Below are positions 23,801 through 35,678 of a stretch of DNA of 64,000 bases, piece by piece. Position numbers and translations under genes: made by a program. Position 1 is the stretch's first letter, and each line of letters opens with the position of its first letter. The notes under the pieces are model-generated. The model saw only the letters and a program-made list of their open reading frames with translations. It had not been told where the DNA came from and searched no databases. This stretch comes from Sycobia sp. Sy_11. Taxonomy: Eukaryota; Arthropoda; Insecta; Hymenoptera; Epichrysomallidae. Where the stretch lies: NCBI GenBank assembly GCA_018907035.1, contig JACCIC010000359.1:1-64000 (forward strand), given 5' to 3'.

Positions 23801-23802
<2 letters not shown>
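22527..23802 (-). mobile_element. mariner element M1 (mellifera-type)
   Basis: Terminal inverted repeats of about 30 bases read AGTTGTAAAATATCTCACTT on the left and AGGTTGTCAAATATCTCCCT on the right (complement), next to TA-rich flanks. It lies in intron 1 of the luciferase-like gene in opposite orientation. M6 (53449-54732) is the same family. Confidence 0.85.
22601..23620 (-). pseudogene. mariner M1 transposase, inactive
   Basis: The coding span is about 340 codons, the usual mariner length. It starts MEFTNAEIR at 23620 and ends GAYLK before TGA (22601-22603). The helix-turn-helix half contains LRTAEEWFRRFRAGEN and RPVTTNTEQIMEF. The catalytic half contains LKRNELDPFLKRMVTGYESW, where the first catalytic Asp of the usual TGDE is Tyr. 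Frameshifts separate the pieces. It is dead by both criteria. Confidence 0.82.
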
Positions 23803-23849
<47 letters not shown>

Positions 23850-23854
23850 CGTTT

Positions 23855-23896
<42 letters not shown>

Positions 23897-25404
23897 AAAC
23901 GAGTAATTTAATCAATAGATCAATGCTGACACAAATAAAGAAACATCGTTTGCGGAAATGAAGGAAAATATAATTCGTTGTGCTTTATGGCTGCAAAAGC
24001 AAAATATTGGAAAAAATGACATTGTTGCCAGTTCCTTGACTGATACTGAAGATGCCTATATTCCCTTCATAGCATCCTTTTGTATAAGTGCAATTTTTAA
24101 CTCTTGGGAGCCAATGATTTCCATAGGTACAAAATATAAACATACATAAATATAAACGACCATTTGTTAGTAACTTTTAATTATATATATATTTATTTAT
24201 ATAAGTTAAATTCTGAATTATTTTGCATTTTACAACGTGCACGATATTATATGAAGCTGGTACAACCCAAAGTTATTTTTATTTCTCAAAGCAACGTAGA
24301 AGTTATAAAAATTGCTGCCAGCTTAGAAAATATAGAACCAATTCTCATTGTTGGTGGAAAACATGAGAAAATTCAAACTTTGTATCAGACGCTAAACTTG
24401 CAAAAACAAACAGAAGTTGATAATTACAAGTACACTCCGATTGACAATCCAAGAAACGTGGCCATGATATTATTTTCATCGGGTACAACAGGTATGCCAA
24501 AGGGTGTTTCATATTCTTACGAAACTGTCGCAAAAATAGCTACCAAAGGTATAATAATGTCACTAAATGGTAGGGGTATATGGTATTCTTCTTTCGCTTG
24601 CCAATTCATTGAAAAATATCAAGTAATATTCTCAGTATAATTCTAAATTTATTAGTAAAGAAGATTGACTCTGTGATTAGTATCTGTAATCATTAAGTTT
24701 TCTTTTTATTTGATTAGATGAATTGGATTTTTTTTAATACCAGCTAGTTTCACACCATTAGTTCATTCGGGAGTTTTTAGAAAATATCAATTTAAATCAA
24801 AACTAACAATATATTCTGGAGGTGGAAGAATCAGCGCTACTGTACTAAACTTAATTATGGAAAATCTACCCAATGAAAATGTGTTCCAATCATATGGTAT
24901 ATAATTGTTTAATCTTCAAGGCTTATTTATTTTTTATTATATAATTTATATATTTTTCAAACTTCTCAATACGTTTCTGACGGAGACATAAAAGGAACGA
25001 CTGAAGTGGGACGACCAGTTACGTCACAAAATGAGAAGTCCAAAAATATACTATCCGTCGGATTCATATTGCCAAATGCACAATTAAAAATAATTAACGT
25101 GACCGATGGCCAACTTTTAGGACCCAATCAAATTGGAGAAATTTATATAAAATCAGAAATAAGGATGATGGGTTACTACAAAAATCCAAATATTAATGGT
25201 TTTGATCTGGAAGGTATGGAAATTCTTTTACTTAAAACTGTTAAAACTGATAATTATCATATAATTTATCAATTGACTTTCAACTATGCGCCTCAGCCTC
25301 CGGCAAATGTATAAAGTAATATAAGTAATATTACTATATAAGTAATATTATTTTAATATATAAGAAAATCGACCGAAAATTTAATTAAGGTACATATAAT
25401 TTAT

Positions 25405-26678
25405 TATGCGTGGGTGGATTGATGAGTTTCCGACCTGACCAAGAGATGGCGTCACTAGACCTACCTTGAGGTGGTATTCTATAGTACCATCCTTAGATAG
25501 CTTGTAGCTATAGTTTCAGTCTGATTGCCATGTTAGTTTAGGTTTGAGAGCACGTTGAACAAAACGCCTCTGTGTTTTTCGTAAAAATGGAAAAGCTGGA
25601 AAATCGTACTGTTATCAAATACTTTTATTTGAAGGGGTTAACGTCGAAGGAAATTAAAGAACAGATTGACTAAATACTGGGGACATCCTCCCCATCATAT
25701 TCAATCGTTAAGCAGTGGGTTTCCGAGTTTAAAATGGGTTGTGTGAGCACCTCTGATGAGCCTCGCTTAGGACGCCCCATTGAGGTCACAACTCCAGATA
25801 TGATCGAAAAAATCCATCAAATAGTGCTGAAAAACCAAAAATTAAAAGTGCGTAAGATAGCTGAGACCTATAAGATGTCATATGAACGTGTACAAAACAT
25901 TTTGCACCAACATTTGTATATGGAAAAGCTCTGTGCAAGATGAGTGCCGCGTTTGCTAACAGTCGATCAAAAATTGATCGAAGGAACATTTCTACCGCCA
26001 ATTTGGCGTTGTATAAGCGTAATCCAAGCGAATTTTGGGGTCGATTCGTAACCGTTGATGAAACTTGGATCCACCACTATACTCCTGAAACCAAACAAGA
26101 GTCTAAACAGTGGATTTTACCAGAGGAACCAACTCCATAGAAGGCAAAACAATTTTTCAGCGAACAAGGTTATGGCTACTGTTTTTTTTGGGATGCAAGA
26201 GGTATTATATACATTGATTACCTAGAGAAGGGTAAAACTATCACTGGTCAATACTACGTAGACTTATTGCAACGTTTGAGCCACGAAGTGAAAATTAAAC
26301 GACCTCATCTGGCGAAGAAAAAATCTTGTTTCATCACTATAACGCACTAGGGCACACATCAATCGTTGTGATGGCTAAAATCAACGATCTAAAGTTTGAA
26401 TTAATGCAGCACCCTCCCTACTCTCCAGACCTAGCCTTGAGTGACTATTATCTGCTTCCTAACCTCAAAAAATGGCTTGGCGATAAGAGATTTGCGAACA
26501 ATGAAGAAGTAATCGAAATTGTAAATGGGTATTTTGAGGAGCTTGCCGAATCAGTCTATAGAGATTGCATTACTAGACTAGAACACCGCTATGAAAAATG
26601 TATCAGCCTTGTTGTTTTTCTTGGTAAAAAACGTTGTTTTTTATGGAAAGGCCGGAAACTTATCAATCCACCCCCGTA
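25405..26678 (+). mobile_element. mariner element M2
   Basis: Inverted ends TGCGTGGGTGGATTGATGAG and (complement) CGGGGGTGGATTGATAAG are flanked by TA. It sits in the intron between the fifth and sixth exon blocks of the luciferase-like gene, in the same orientation. M5 (42046-43326) is the same family. Confidence 0.85.
25587..26620 (+). pseudogene. mariner M2 transposase, inactive
   Basis: It starts MEKLENRTVIKYFYLKGL. An early TAA (about 25671), a TGA in place of Trp (about 25941), a TAG near 26139 and frameshifts near 26155 and 26320 break it. Catalytic motifs are VDETWIHHY (Asp present), LFHHYNALGHTS (Asp replaced by Tyr in the usual HHDNA) and YSPDLALSDYY (Asp present). M5 has the same Tyr, so the change predates the two insertions or arose in their source. 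Confidence 0.82.
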
Positions 26679-27976
26679 TTAGCTGTAGCGAAAGTAGTTG
26701 TTTCTAATGTAATATAATTTGTAAAACTGTACTTAGAAGATGTATACATTATAGAATATTAATAAATTCTAAGTTAATAATTTATTTCATTTGGTAAAAA
26801 TTCATATAGATAAGTATGAATTTTTCAAATTTCGGTGCCCATGAAAATTATTTTATTTTTGTTAAATTCCATTATTCGAATCACTCTTTAAGAATTCTGT
26901 ATCTTCACAGTATTAAAGAATATGGCAAATTCTATATACGTGTACTGAACTAATACACATAAATATAACAGCCAATAATAACTGCTGAAAAATGCATCCA
27001 AACATCATTCACCCATATTACTTTGTCACTTTATGATTGAAATAGAAGTTTTAGGCACTGGTTTAGTGCGATTATCAAGGCGCACATTTCTAGTGCTTAT
27101 AAAAATCATTTTTTGGATAAATAATGTACTTATAAATTTACCAAGCCTAATTCTCCATAGAAAATAAATTAAAAACTATTAATTAATATAAATATCTGAT
27201 GTATGGTTTTTTTTTCATCACATTTAATATCGATATTTGAAGCTAGTTTACAGGCTTCGATTTTCAATACGGAGAAAACATGGCACACTAGCTTTAGAAC
27301 ATTAGTGCACATTTCATAGTATAATATTTTTAATTGAGTTTTTTCCTAACCTAACCCATCATAATATTAATTTATTAATAGTAATATTTTATCAATAAAT
27401 GATATTAATAATTTATATATGGTATGAAAAAATGATTACATACTTCTAAAAAGAAACATATCCATTTAAAAGTAATTAAATTGAATCTATTATGAAACTA
27501 ATTTTTAATGCCTTAGGCTATTACCACTCTGGAGACTTGGGATATTATGACGAAAATGGAGAACTATTTATAAGTGATCGTTTGAGTGAAATAATAAAGA
27601 ACAGGGGATACCCAGTTGGACCAAGCGAGATAGAAGAACTGTTAATGCAGCATTCAGGCGTAAAAGAAGTTTCAGTTGTATCAAAACCTCATGAATTGTA
27701 CGCGGAAGAAGCTATTGCATTTGTCAGAAAATAGCAAAATTCAATGGTACAATAGTGTGAAAATATATTTAGATAAAATTGATACAAAAACATATATACC
27801 TACGTCTTTTTATTTATTTTTAGGTCACAGAGCAAGAGTTTATACAAATAACTTTTCTATCCGGTAACGAGAAAAAGCTTTGGGGAGGTGTACAATTTTT
27901 GGACGAAATACCACATGGTTCTACGGGAAAAATTAACAGAGCGGCCTTAAGAAATCTTGCGAAGTTTTTGCCGTAA

Positions 27977-29092
27977 AAATCTTTGTGTATATTGTATATT
28001 ATATGGGGTCGTTTTTCTACATAAACTTCTGTATGTTCTTATGGATATAAATTATGTTGGAATGAGAATACAAATAAATTTTTACAATGGTACTAAAAAA
28101 CGTAAACTAAACATAACACAAATTACTACAATGGTATTAAATAATTTGACTTAATATAGAGTTATAAGACATTGGTAAGTGCTAATGATTATAAGAGACT
28201 GTTCTGGTTGGCTATTTCCAAGGCAGAATTAAACTGGCTAAAAATACATCATTTGCATTAACGGGTGGGTAACAAATATTGAGCATTTCGCATCAATACA
28301 AGCTTTTACGGGGCCTGGGACGAAAATCACAGCGGGGCTCCGCTTTACAGTTGTAATTTCTAGAGCATAATGGAAATATATATGTTTCGTCATTATTGAA
28401 TATCATTAGATATAGGAATTTTTCTCTGTCTCCAAAAATTCACCAAAACAACCAATAAAAATTTATTCCAATTTCAAAACAGAGAAATTAAAACTACCGA
28501 CCTAATTATACATTTTTCTACTTTTCATATTAGCAAACTCGCTTATTAAATTATATTATAAATACCTTTCAGTAACTCCGTTTCGATAATTAAGTTATAA
28601 CCAATGAAATTAAAAATTCCATTACACAACGTTAATCTATGTAAATATTTTATTCTTTTGAACACTTTTTAAATGCTGCATAAATATTTGAAGAAGTTGT
28701 TTTATTTCATTACACAGCCGCAGAAAACATTATCAAGTTTTGTAATTTCTTTGAATAAATCTATAGATTCTTGTAAAACTTTCGATTTATGTTTCTTATC
28801 TTGAAACATTTTGTCCACAGTTATAAAAATCTTTTTAAATCATTGACCTAATCTTTAGTATCATCCTTTTTACAGAACCATCTAGTATATAAATTCAAAA
28901 CTGTAGTATTCCAGCTAGACCAACTGAAAGTTAAAGCAGTAAGAAAATTATATAAATCATGCAATAAACGAAAAATGATATAAAATATCGAAAAAATATT
29001 TTTAGAAAGGTAAAATAAATTTTAAAACTTAATTTTAATTTGTAGTTTTAATTATTTTTTATTATACTGTAATTAAATCAAAAAATAATCAT
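27977..29092. other. AT-rich spacer
   Basis: No gene, tandem array or terminal repeats seen. A short GC-richer patch at about 28305-28360 (GGGGCCTGGGACG...) has no recognisable identity. Confidence 0.5.
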
Positions 29093-29285
29093 GAGGCCTA
29101 CGATGGTCTTGCAATACGGTTATCCGAGTTAAAGTACGGGTCTCGACCGATTGACATAAGCACCTTGTAACAATTTAAATGTGTTTTATTTACAAAAACA
29201 TCTTAGACCTGCGTAGCTGATTAGAACCACTATTTGGGAACATAAATAGAGCTACAGAAAAATTACATAAAAAATAATAATAATA
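29093..29285 (+). mobile_element. tRNA-derived SINE, copy A
   Basis: It begins AGGCCTACGATGG, like copy B at 47793-47993, and both share GTCTCGACCGAT, a conserved middle and GTAGCTGATTAG (GTTGCTGATTAG in B). It ends in A-rich (AAT)n. Copy A has lost most of the box A half through an internal deletion. SINEs are copied by partner LINE enzymes, and the ATA/AAT tail resembles the ends of the R1-like elements here (inference). Confidence 0.65.
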
Positions 29286-30727
29286 ATTTGGATGAACAAT
29301 ACTAGCTTTTTAAAATGTAAAAATGATTTAAATAATATTTATTCTTAGGAATGACAACTAACTGTTGTTAGCTTTTATGAATTGGAATTTAACAGATGCG
29401 TTATTCTGATTATTCGCTCTTGCATTGATATAATTACATTTTAATAAAATAATTTTTCGAGTCCTACAGAACTCCTCATCTGGGCAAACAATTTTTTATT
29501 TTAATAGATGTTATATCTATACGCAATAAGTCAAAACAGTTTCATGAACAGCATTGCAATTAATCTGTTGATAAAGATGTTACATTTTGAATAAATACTT
29601 TTACTCTACATAATATTGATCTGAGTCTATTCGAATATACATATTAATTAATTAATTAATTAATATACATAATAATTAATCTAATAGTCTTATAAGAAAA
29701 TTCTAACAAAATATCAAATTCAAATATATCAATTTGTATAAATTTTGTATAGATACTATAATTTGCTTAATTCTATAATATCAAAAAAATTATCACACAA
29801 GCCTTCATTTACTGGTCATTGTTAAAACAAAATTATATAAAATATATAGCTACAAGTATAGCATGATTAAAAATATGTATTTGAAAATAATATACAGTTT
29901 TGATTATTATAATAAAATTAATGTATTATAATTTGTTTACATTAGTAAAAAATATACACAATATATTACTGGGGGTGGCTCAATAATTAATCCCCGGCCC
30001 AAGGAGCCATGAACAGAATGTATGCATATGCTGTGATTCACTTTTGTGTATTCATGTGTTTAATAAGTTAATATTAATTATTAATTATTAATATTAACTG
30101 GAACTTTAATACAATTAATACATAATAATGATTATTACTTATAAAGTATTTATATTACATGAACTATATAATATAAAATTAATAATTGTAATAAATAAAT
30201 TTAACTAAATAAATTTACAAAAGTTTATAAAAAATAAACATACAAAAAGAAATTCGAGATGTATATTGAGTCTTCATCCAATCTAAATAAACTAATGAAC
30301 TGCTTCTTATTCACTTGTATAAGTATTAACGTTCTGTAATACATAAATGTATTTATATTACGAATGTATAAATAATACATATCTTATAAGTATATCTGTG
30401 ATTTTTCTTTTATTGTTACTACTATTAATGAATATTTAGTACACTATTTTTTACAGAGGCTATAAAAACAATACGATTACACAGATATACTTATATTTGA
30501 AAGAAATGAACGAGCCCTAATCATGCTCGTTCCGCATTAATTACCCCTCCGTTAATTTGTTATAAAATATAATAAAAATATATACTTTGACAGTTATCTT
30601 TTTCTCCCATGAATTTATAATATGAATTATTAAAGCTTATACTTTAATATATTTATATTTTAATTAACACTTTGTGGGTTAGCTGTACCAGTAGAATATA
30701 TCAACTACATGACCTACATATCCTGCC
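29286..30727. other. AT-rich spacer
   Basis: It contains a self-complementary TTAATTAATTAATTAATTAA run at about 29645. No coding region or transposon ends were recognised. Confidence 0.5.
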
Positions 30728-30922
30728 ATGAACTGGCATGACATTAGCGCTAAGCGCGTGTTTTTGCATGATCCTAATATACCTATTTTCTGTCCTTCAA
30801 ATCAGTCCACTCTAACACCAGATTATACTGTAACGGGTAACAATTCTATCTGGGAGATAGAATTGAGAAAGCCTATTGCGTGCAATTCTCAGCAGTGCAC
30901 GCCACTTGCTATCCGTTTTAAT
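30728..30922 (+). CDS. orphan exon candidate of unknown function
   Basis: Sixty-five codons are open from ATG at 30728 to a possible GTAATA donor at 30923, in phase 0. The composition is more balanced than the AT-rich flanks, with Cys and Pro spread through it and segments such as HDPNIPIFCPSNQ, GNNSIWEIEL and CNSQQCTPLAIRFN. The frame also runs on to 31003, but that part is hydrophobic and AT-driven. No acceptor is visible upstream, so the ATG could be the true start. I do not recognise a family. Confidence 0.3.
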
Positions 30923-31090
30923 GTAATATACCTGTTTATATATCCTTGTTTATATTGGTTATCTTATATTATTTTTAATATTTTAAAAATATTATACATA
31001 TAAACTTTTTGAACAAACAATTTAAAAAAATAACAACTATCTTATTAGATAACCTTATAAAAATACAATAATATACAATAAGATAACAAC

Positions 31091-31093
<3 letters not shown>

Positions 31094-31136
<43 letters not shown>
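31094..31136. repeat. (AT)n microsatellite
   Basis: Uninterrupted AT dinucleotides. Similar tracts lie at about 22506-22526, 23803-23848, 34757-34799, 37170-37206, 40700-40760 and 62696-62748. Confidence 0.9.
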
Positions 31137-31140
<4 letters not shown>

Positions 31141-31707
31141 TAGAATTCTTATTAAAGTATCTTCCGATTTTGCCATCATTTTTTTATTGAATGTGTATAA
31201 AATCATTCTTTGTCGTATTAAATTTATACGATTTGAACTGCTATGGATTTTTTTGTTATAATTTTATAATATTTTGTAAATCAAGGATAAAAATAAAAAC
31301 TTAAGGGACATATCAATGTAAGATTTATGCTAATGAATAAAAAGTTATAAAAAATTATATTTCAAGATATTATATGTTTGACAGGATGGAAATAATTACA
31401 ATTGAAAAAATTAGTGTAAATGAATGACAAAATTCAAAATAGCTCTTAAATACAGTTTCAGTTGAAAATGAAAAAAACAAAGGGCCATTTAAATAAAAAA
31501 AATTATATAATCATTTTTTATCATATTAAATAGATTTTTCATGTATTGGTGAATATTTGATTTCCGGTGAGGTGTCACTCTCCTTGCAAGTGCAACATTA
31601 TTTTATTATATTCTGATAAATAAAAACCAATAAAGTGTAATGTATTAATACAAATAAATGTACAAAACTTTATTGGAAACACTTTTATGATTTTAAAAGT
31701 ACTGATT

Positions 31708-31860
31708 TTATTTCTGTTCGATCCAGTTAATGAAAGAGGATACTTTTGTGCTTATAGTTGGTGCTTCATATTTACCAGAGGGAACTAACCACCAGGATAT
31801 GATACCAATTACTTGTTCCCGTCCATTTTCATAACGAATTATTGGAGCGCCAGAATCATC
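31708..31860 (-). pseudogene. catalytic-serine exon of chymotrypsin-fold serine protease homologue
   Basis: Read on the minus strand, a TTACAG acceptor is followed by 50 codons starting DDSGAPIIRYENGREQVIGI and ending NWIEQK before TAA (31708-31710). DSGAP corresponds to the family's GDSGGP around Ser195, with Asp in place of Gly193. ISWW occupies the position of the substrate-pocket strand. The next upstream exon of this family is found at 43900-44158. It ends ACH in phase 0, so joining gives C-H-D-D-S-G, the exact register of the family's C-x-G-D-S-G. I therefore infer a single gene with a 12-kb intron. A separate truncated copy is the alternative. Confidence 0.65.
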
Positions 31861-33344
31861 CTGTAATGCTGTTGAATATATTATGTTTATAATATCTATA
31901 CAGCATAATAACTTTTAAGAAATCTATACTGATAATATTAATTTTCTTCTAAATATGATTAAATTTTATTCTTCTAGTAGTAATTCGAGTACTTAGTCTC
32001 AAACCTAAATATTCAAATTTTTTCTATTTAAAAATGTGATATGAGGTGATCACATAGTATATGTTATCATTCTGACGTCCCGCCTAATAATTAAATTTAA
32101 TAATAACGCGAACGACACTCCGGTTCTATGCGCGATTATGTTTTTCCATGGAAGACCGGCGAATTTTGCCCCTATTTGTGGCCTCGTCTTTACGACCAAA
32201 ATCCAGGCATGTAGCGGCGGTGTATACACGAATTACGCGAGGCAAATCATATGAGAATGAAACGAAGCCGATATATTTTTATACGAATTTGGAGTGCAAG
32301 GAGTAGGTCGGCTTACTTGGTCAGGATTATACATTAGTAAAATCCCACTGCTTCGCTCGCCCCGTCAGGGTCTATATTTATTTTTTATAATATTAAATAA
32401 GAATATTGACAGAGTTACTGGTAAGAAATGAATATGCGGATGCACAATTTCACTGCCTAGTTCTTTCCTCCACGGAAAACGGAAGATTAATGAGTCGCCA
32501 TAACCTTATTCAACAGAACGGCTTGATGGATCGAGATTCTGCGTGAGTACATATATGGAGTGGTTTACAAGGAAGGATTATGTGGATGCACAACTTTACT
32601 GCGCAAATTCTGCACAAGTTAGAATGATTATTGGGAAATAACAGGGTAGCTTACAGGAAAGAATTATGCAGGTGCACAATTCCTCCGCATAGCTCTCTGT
32701 TATTCATCAGATAGGTAAGAAACGTGTATTAATTGGAAAATAAATATTTTTATTGATTTACTTTTATTTTCGCTTTGGCAGTACAATGCAATCATTGAAA
32801 ATCATAAACTAATCCTACTACTAACCGCGAAAAAGAAGAAAAAAAATGTTAAGAATTAAAAATAGCTTAAAATCGAAAGTAATCTAAACCAAAAGCCGAG
32901 AGGCAAATAAAAAAAGAAAAAAGTAAAAAAATTTTTAAAGTCCAAAAAAGGTAAAAATTTTAAAGTCCAAAAAAAGCAAAAATTTTCTACGTACGAAAAG
33001 TAGAAAAATTTGTAAGTCCAAAAGTAGAAAAAAAATTGTAAGTCAGCAAGAACGCGGACATCCAAACAATTAGGAATGAAAATCGGTAGTGAACTCTCGT
33101 CCTTAGGCCACTCGTTCGCCCTTGGTCCTATCTTATGGTAAATCCTCAAAAAATTGCGCTCAGAGTGGAAGAAAACCAAAGAGGGAGAGATTTGTTTTTC
33201 TAACAACGTATTTTACTTATAACTAATATGATAATGACTACTAGAAGCCAATATATGACTAGTTTAAAATTTATTTATTGATAATAAGAATATAATTATT
33301 CTATATCTATTCTATGCAATATTCTTTAGTAATAAATTTTAATA
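31861..33344. other. intron or spacer with degenerate repeats
   Basis: GC-richer than usual at about 32065-32700. Three diverged units near 32436, 32577 and 32664 share ATxTGxxGxTGCACAA(T/C)Tx(T/C)xC and a following CTxTx stretch. At 32890-33050 a unit of about 29 bases (AAAAATTTTxxAAGTCCAAAA) repeats with drift. No coding potential is supported. Confidence 0.4.
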
Positions 33345-34635
33345 TACCAGGGTGGTTTGATAAGTCCGTGACTTCTAAATGAAAAAACAATTTATTTAAA
33401 CAATTTTTTTTATTTTTCAATAAAGTCCCCTTCCAACTCGATACATTTATTCCAGCGGTATTCAATCTTTTATAAGCCTTCAAAAAAGTAACGTTTGTCG
33501 AAATCCTCAAAATAATAATTTGTGGCAGTGATAATCTCTTCATTCGATGAAAATCTTTTACCACCAAGCCAAGTTTTCATGTTTGAAATAGAAAATAATC
33601 GGACGTTGCTAAATCTGGAGAACAAGGTGGGTGAGGAAGTAATTCGTAACGTAATTCTGCTAATTTGACTGTTGCTATAGCACTCGTGTAAGCTGGTGCG
33701 TTGTCGTGGTGGAAGAGCACTTTTTTCTTCACCAGATGGAGCCGCTTTTCCTTCACTATGGCTTCAAATCTATCCAATAATGAAGCATCATACTGTCCTG
33801 TAATTATTTTGCCCTTCTGTAGATAATCGATTAGTATTATACCCCGTGAATCCCAAAAAACTGTGGCCATGACCTTACCGGCTGATTGAACAGTTTTTGC
33901 TTTTTTCGGTGCAGGTTTTCCATGTTCAGTCCACATTTGTGACCTCCGTTTCGTTTCTGGCGTATAGTGATGAATTCATGTTTCGACAACAGTAACATAA
34001 CGGCGCAAAAATTCGGTTTGATTACGCTGAAACATGTCCAAACATTGTTTAGATTCAACAATGCATGACCGTTAATTGTCGACTGTGAGCAAACGCCGCA
34101 CCCATCTTACAGATAGTTTTCTCATATTCAAAATTTTATGCAAAATGTGAAAAATTCCTACAGTGTTACTAATCTCGCGTATCTTTAATTGACGATCTTC
34201 GAGTATCATATCATGGATTTTATTGGCCATATCTTGATTAGTCATCTCTTTTGGGCGGCCAGAACGCTCAGCATCACTTGTATTCATTCTATCACAACGA
34301 AATTCAGTAAACCATTTATAAACAATTCCATGTGATTGAGCAGAGTCCTTATAATATTTTTAAGTTTTTCTTCAGTTTCCTTAATTATTTTTCCACGCAG
34401 AAAGTGATGTTCAATAACCACTCGAAATTCGTTTTTTTCCATGCTTTTGTAAAAACAATGAAACACTAAATTCAAATGACTATCAAAAATTTTCTAACCA
34501 ACGTATTGACTTGAAACTATATTACTTGAACTATACCTACTTGTATGAGGTGATAGTCTCTTAGACTAGTAAAATATTTACGATAACAGCGCTACCTTTT
34601 GAGAAGTTACGGACTTATCAAACGCCCCTCGCATA
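33345..34635 (-). mobile_element. mariner element M3
   Basis: TA-flanked inverted ends share GTTTGATAAGTCCGT(G/A)ACTTCT: CCAGGGTG... on the left and (complement) TGCGAGGGGC... on the right. It differs from the M1/M6, M2/M5 and M4 families. It lies inside the inferred long intron of the protease homologue. Confidence 0.85.
33410..34442 (-). pseudogene. mariner M3 transposase, inactive
   Basis: It starts MEKNEFRVVIEHHFLRGK at 34442 and ends GDFIEK before TAA (33410-33412), about 344 codons. The second catalytic motif HHDNAPAYTS and third CSPDLATSDYFLF are intact. At the first site (near 33975) the usual V-D-E-T-W reads V-V-E-T-stop, so the Asp is lost and the Trp codon is TGA. Further frame breaks lie near 34080 and 33580. 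Confidence 0.8.
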
Positions 34636-34752
34636 TACGAACTAGTGACTTAAAATCTAACTTAATTATTAATCTTATGGATAAACTATTTTTACATTAC
34701 ATTATATTAATTGTTTAATCTAATTATTCAGAACTAAGTTGTTCTCGCCAAT

Positions 34753-34802
<50 letters not shown>

Positions 34803-35678
34803 GCTGTAACATATACAGATTATCCTATCCTGTACATGATAATAACTAATACTAATAGGGGCAACAGAGGGAAGAAAGGGAAAGAGAGAGAGAGAGACAG
34901 AGAGAGGGAGGATTAGGTATACGATATTATATTGTAATTAGATATAATATAATATTATTATTAACGATTTTTTTGCCTGGTTATCAAGTTGTCTAAAATA
35001 ATTCATATTATTTATTTACCTTTTCGGCTAACTAAATTTTAAAATATACATATTCGCGCGAGTGCTGGTTGCATTGAGATCACTAAATTTGTCCAAGTGA
35101 TTTTATCCTAATTAGAAGTAATTCCCCATTTTTTAATCGAGATTCTCTATTTGGTATAACGCCAACAAAGCTTAATTAGTGAGAAAAGGAAGAAGAATGC
35201 TGTATTCGACGTTGCACTGATTTATTTTCGGCGTCGACTATCTCAAGGTTAGTGTTTAGAACTTCTAAAATAAAAACTTCCTATTCACGCGATTTATTTC
35301 ATTTCTTTCATAGTAATAATTAAAATGTAAGAATGACGTATATGTACGAGGGTTAGAATTGTGTGGATTTCCTATATATGTATAGGAAAGAGTACTAACT
35401 CCGAAAAAGATATATTAGATAGGTCGCGGTACGCGTATATATTCTGCGGAGGGAGCGCCTTCCCATTTGTCAGTCAGGTGGCATTCCAATACTCAATTCT
35501 TTACACCACTCGATTATTCCTTCTCCCTCGTATTCCTGTGTATAGAGCGTGTGTTAGATGAACGCGGGTACAATATGGGTAGGGTTAGAATATATAATCT
35601 ATTATAATTATTTACGAACAATAAATTATTTATTTTTATATTAAAATTTGTTTTAAAAGTTGTTTATTATTTTTTATA
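34636..35678. other. AT-rich spacer with (GA)n tract
   Basis: It holds an (AT)n tract (34757-34799) and a GA-rich tract (about 34872-34910). No gene was recognised. Confidence 0.5.

Larger units (their letters stand above)
22086..27976 (+). pseudogene. luciferase-like acyl-CoA synthetase (ANL superfamily), damaged
   Basis: Seven exon-like blocks follow the order of firefly-luciferase-like AMP-binding enzymes, which activate carboxylic acids with ATP and join them to CoA. They are 22086-22208, 23919-24126, about 24171-24622, 24718-24896, 24986-25213, 27517-27731 and 27824-27976. Clear motifs are FSSGTTGMPKGV (ATP loop), YSGGGRIS, GPNQIGEIYIKS, YHSGDLGYYDENGELF, SDRLSEIIKNRGYPVGPSEIEE and HGSTGKINR with the catalytic Lys. 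Several faults suggest a pseudogene. About 40 residues are missing after WYSSF, and a T8 tract near 24735 breaks frame. The YG-x-TE motif is cut with no good acceptor, and GT is absent after 27731. There is no PTS1 tail (ends KFLP). A first exon with an ATG was not found. Two mariners sit in introns. Confidence 0.75.

Noticed and set aside
32856..33206. Phe-rich open frame
   Set aside because: It arises from drifted AAAAATTTT repeats and is low complexity.
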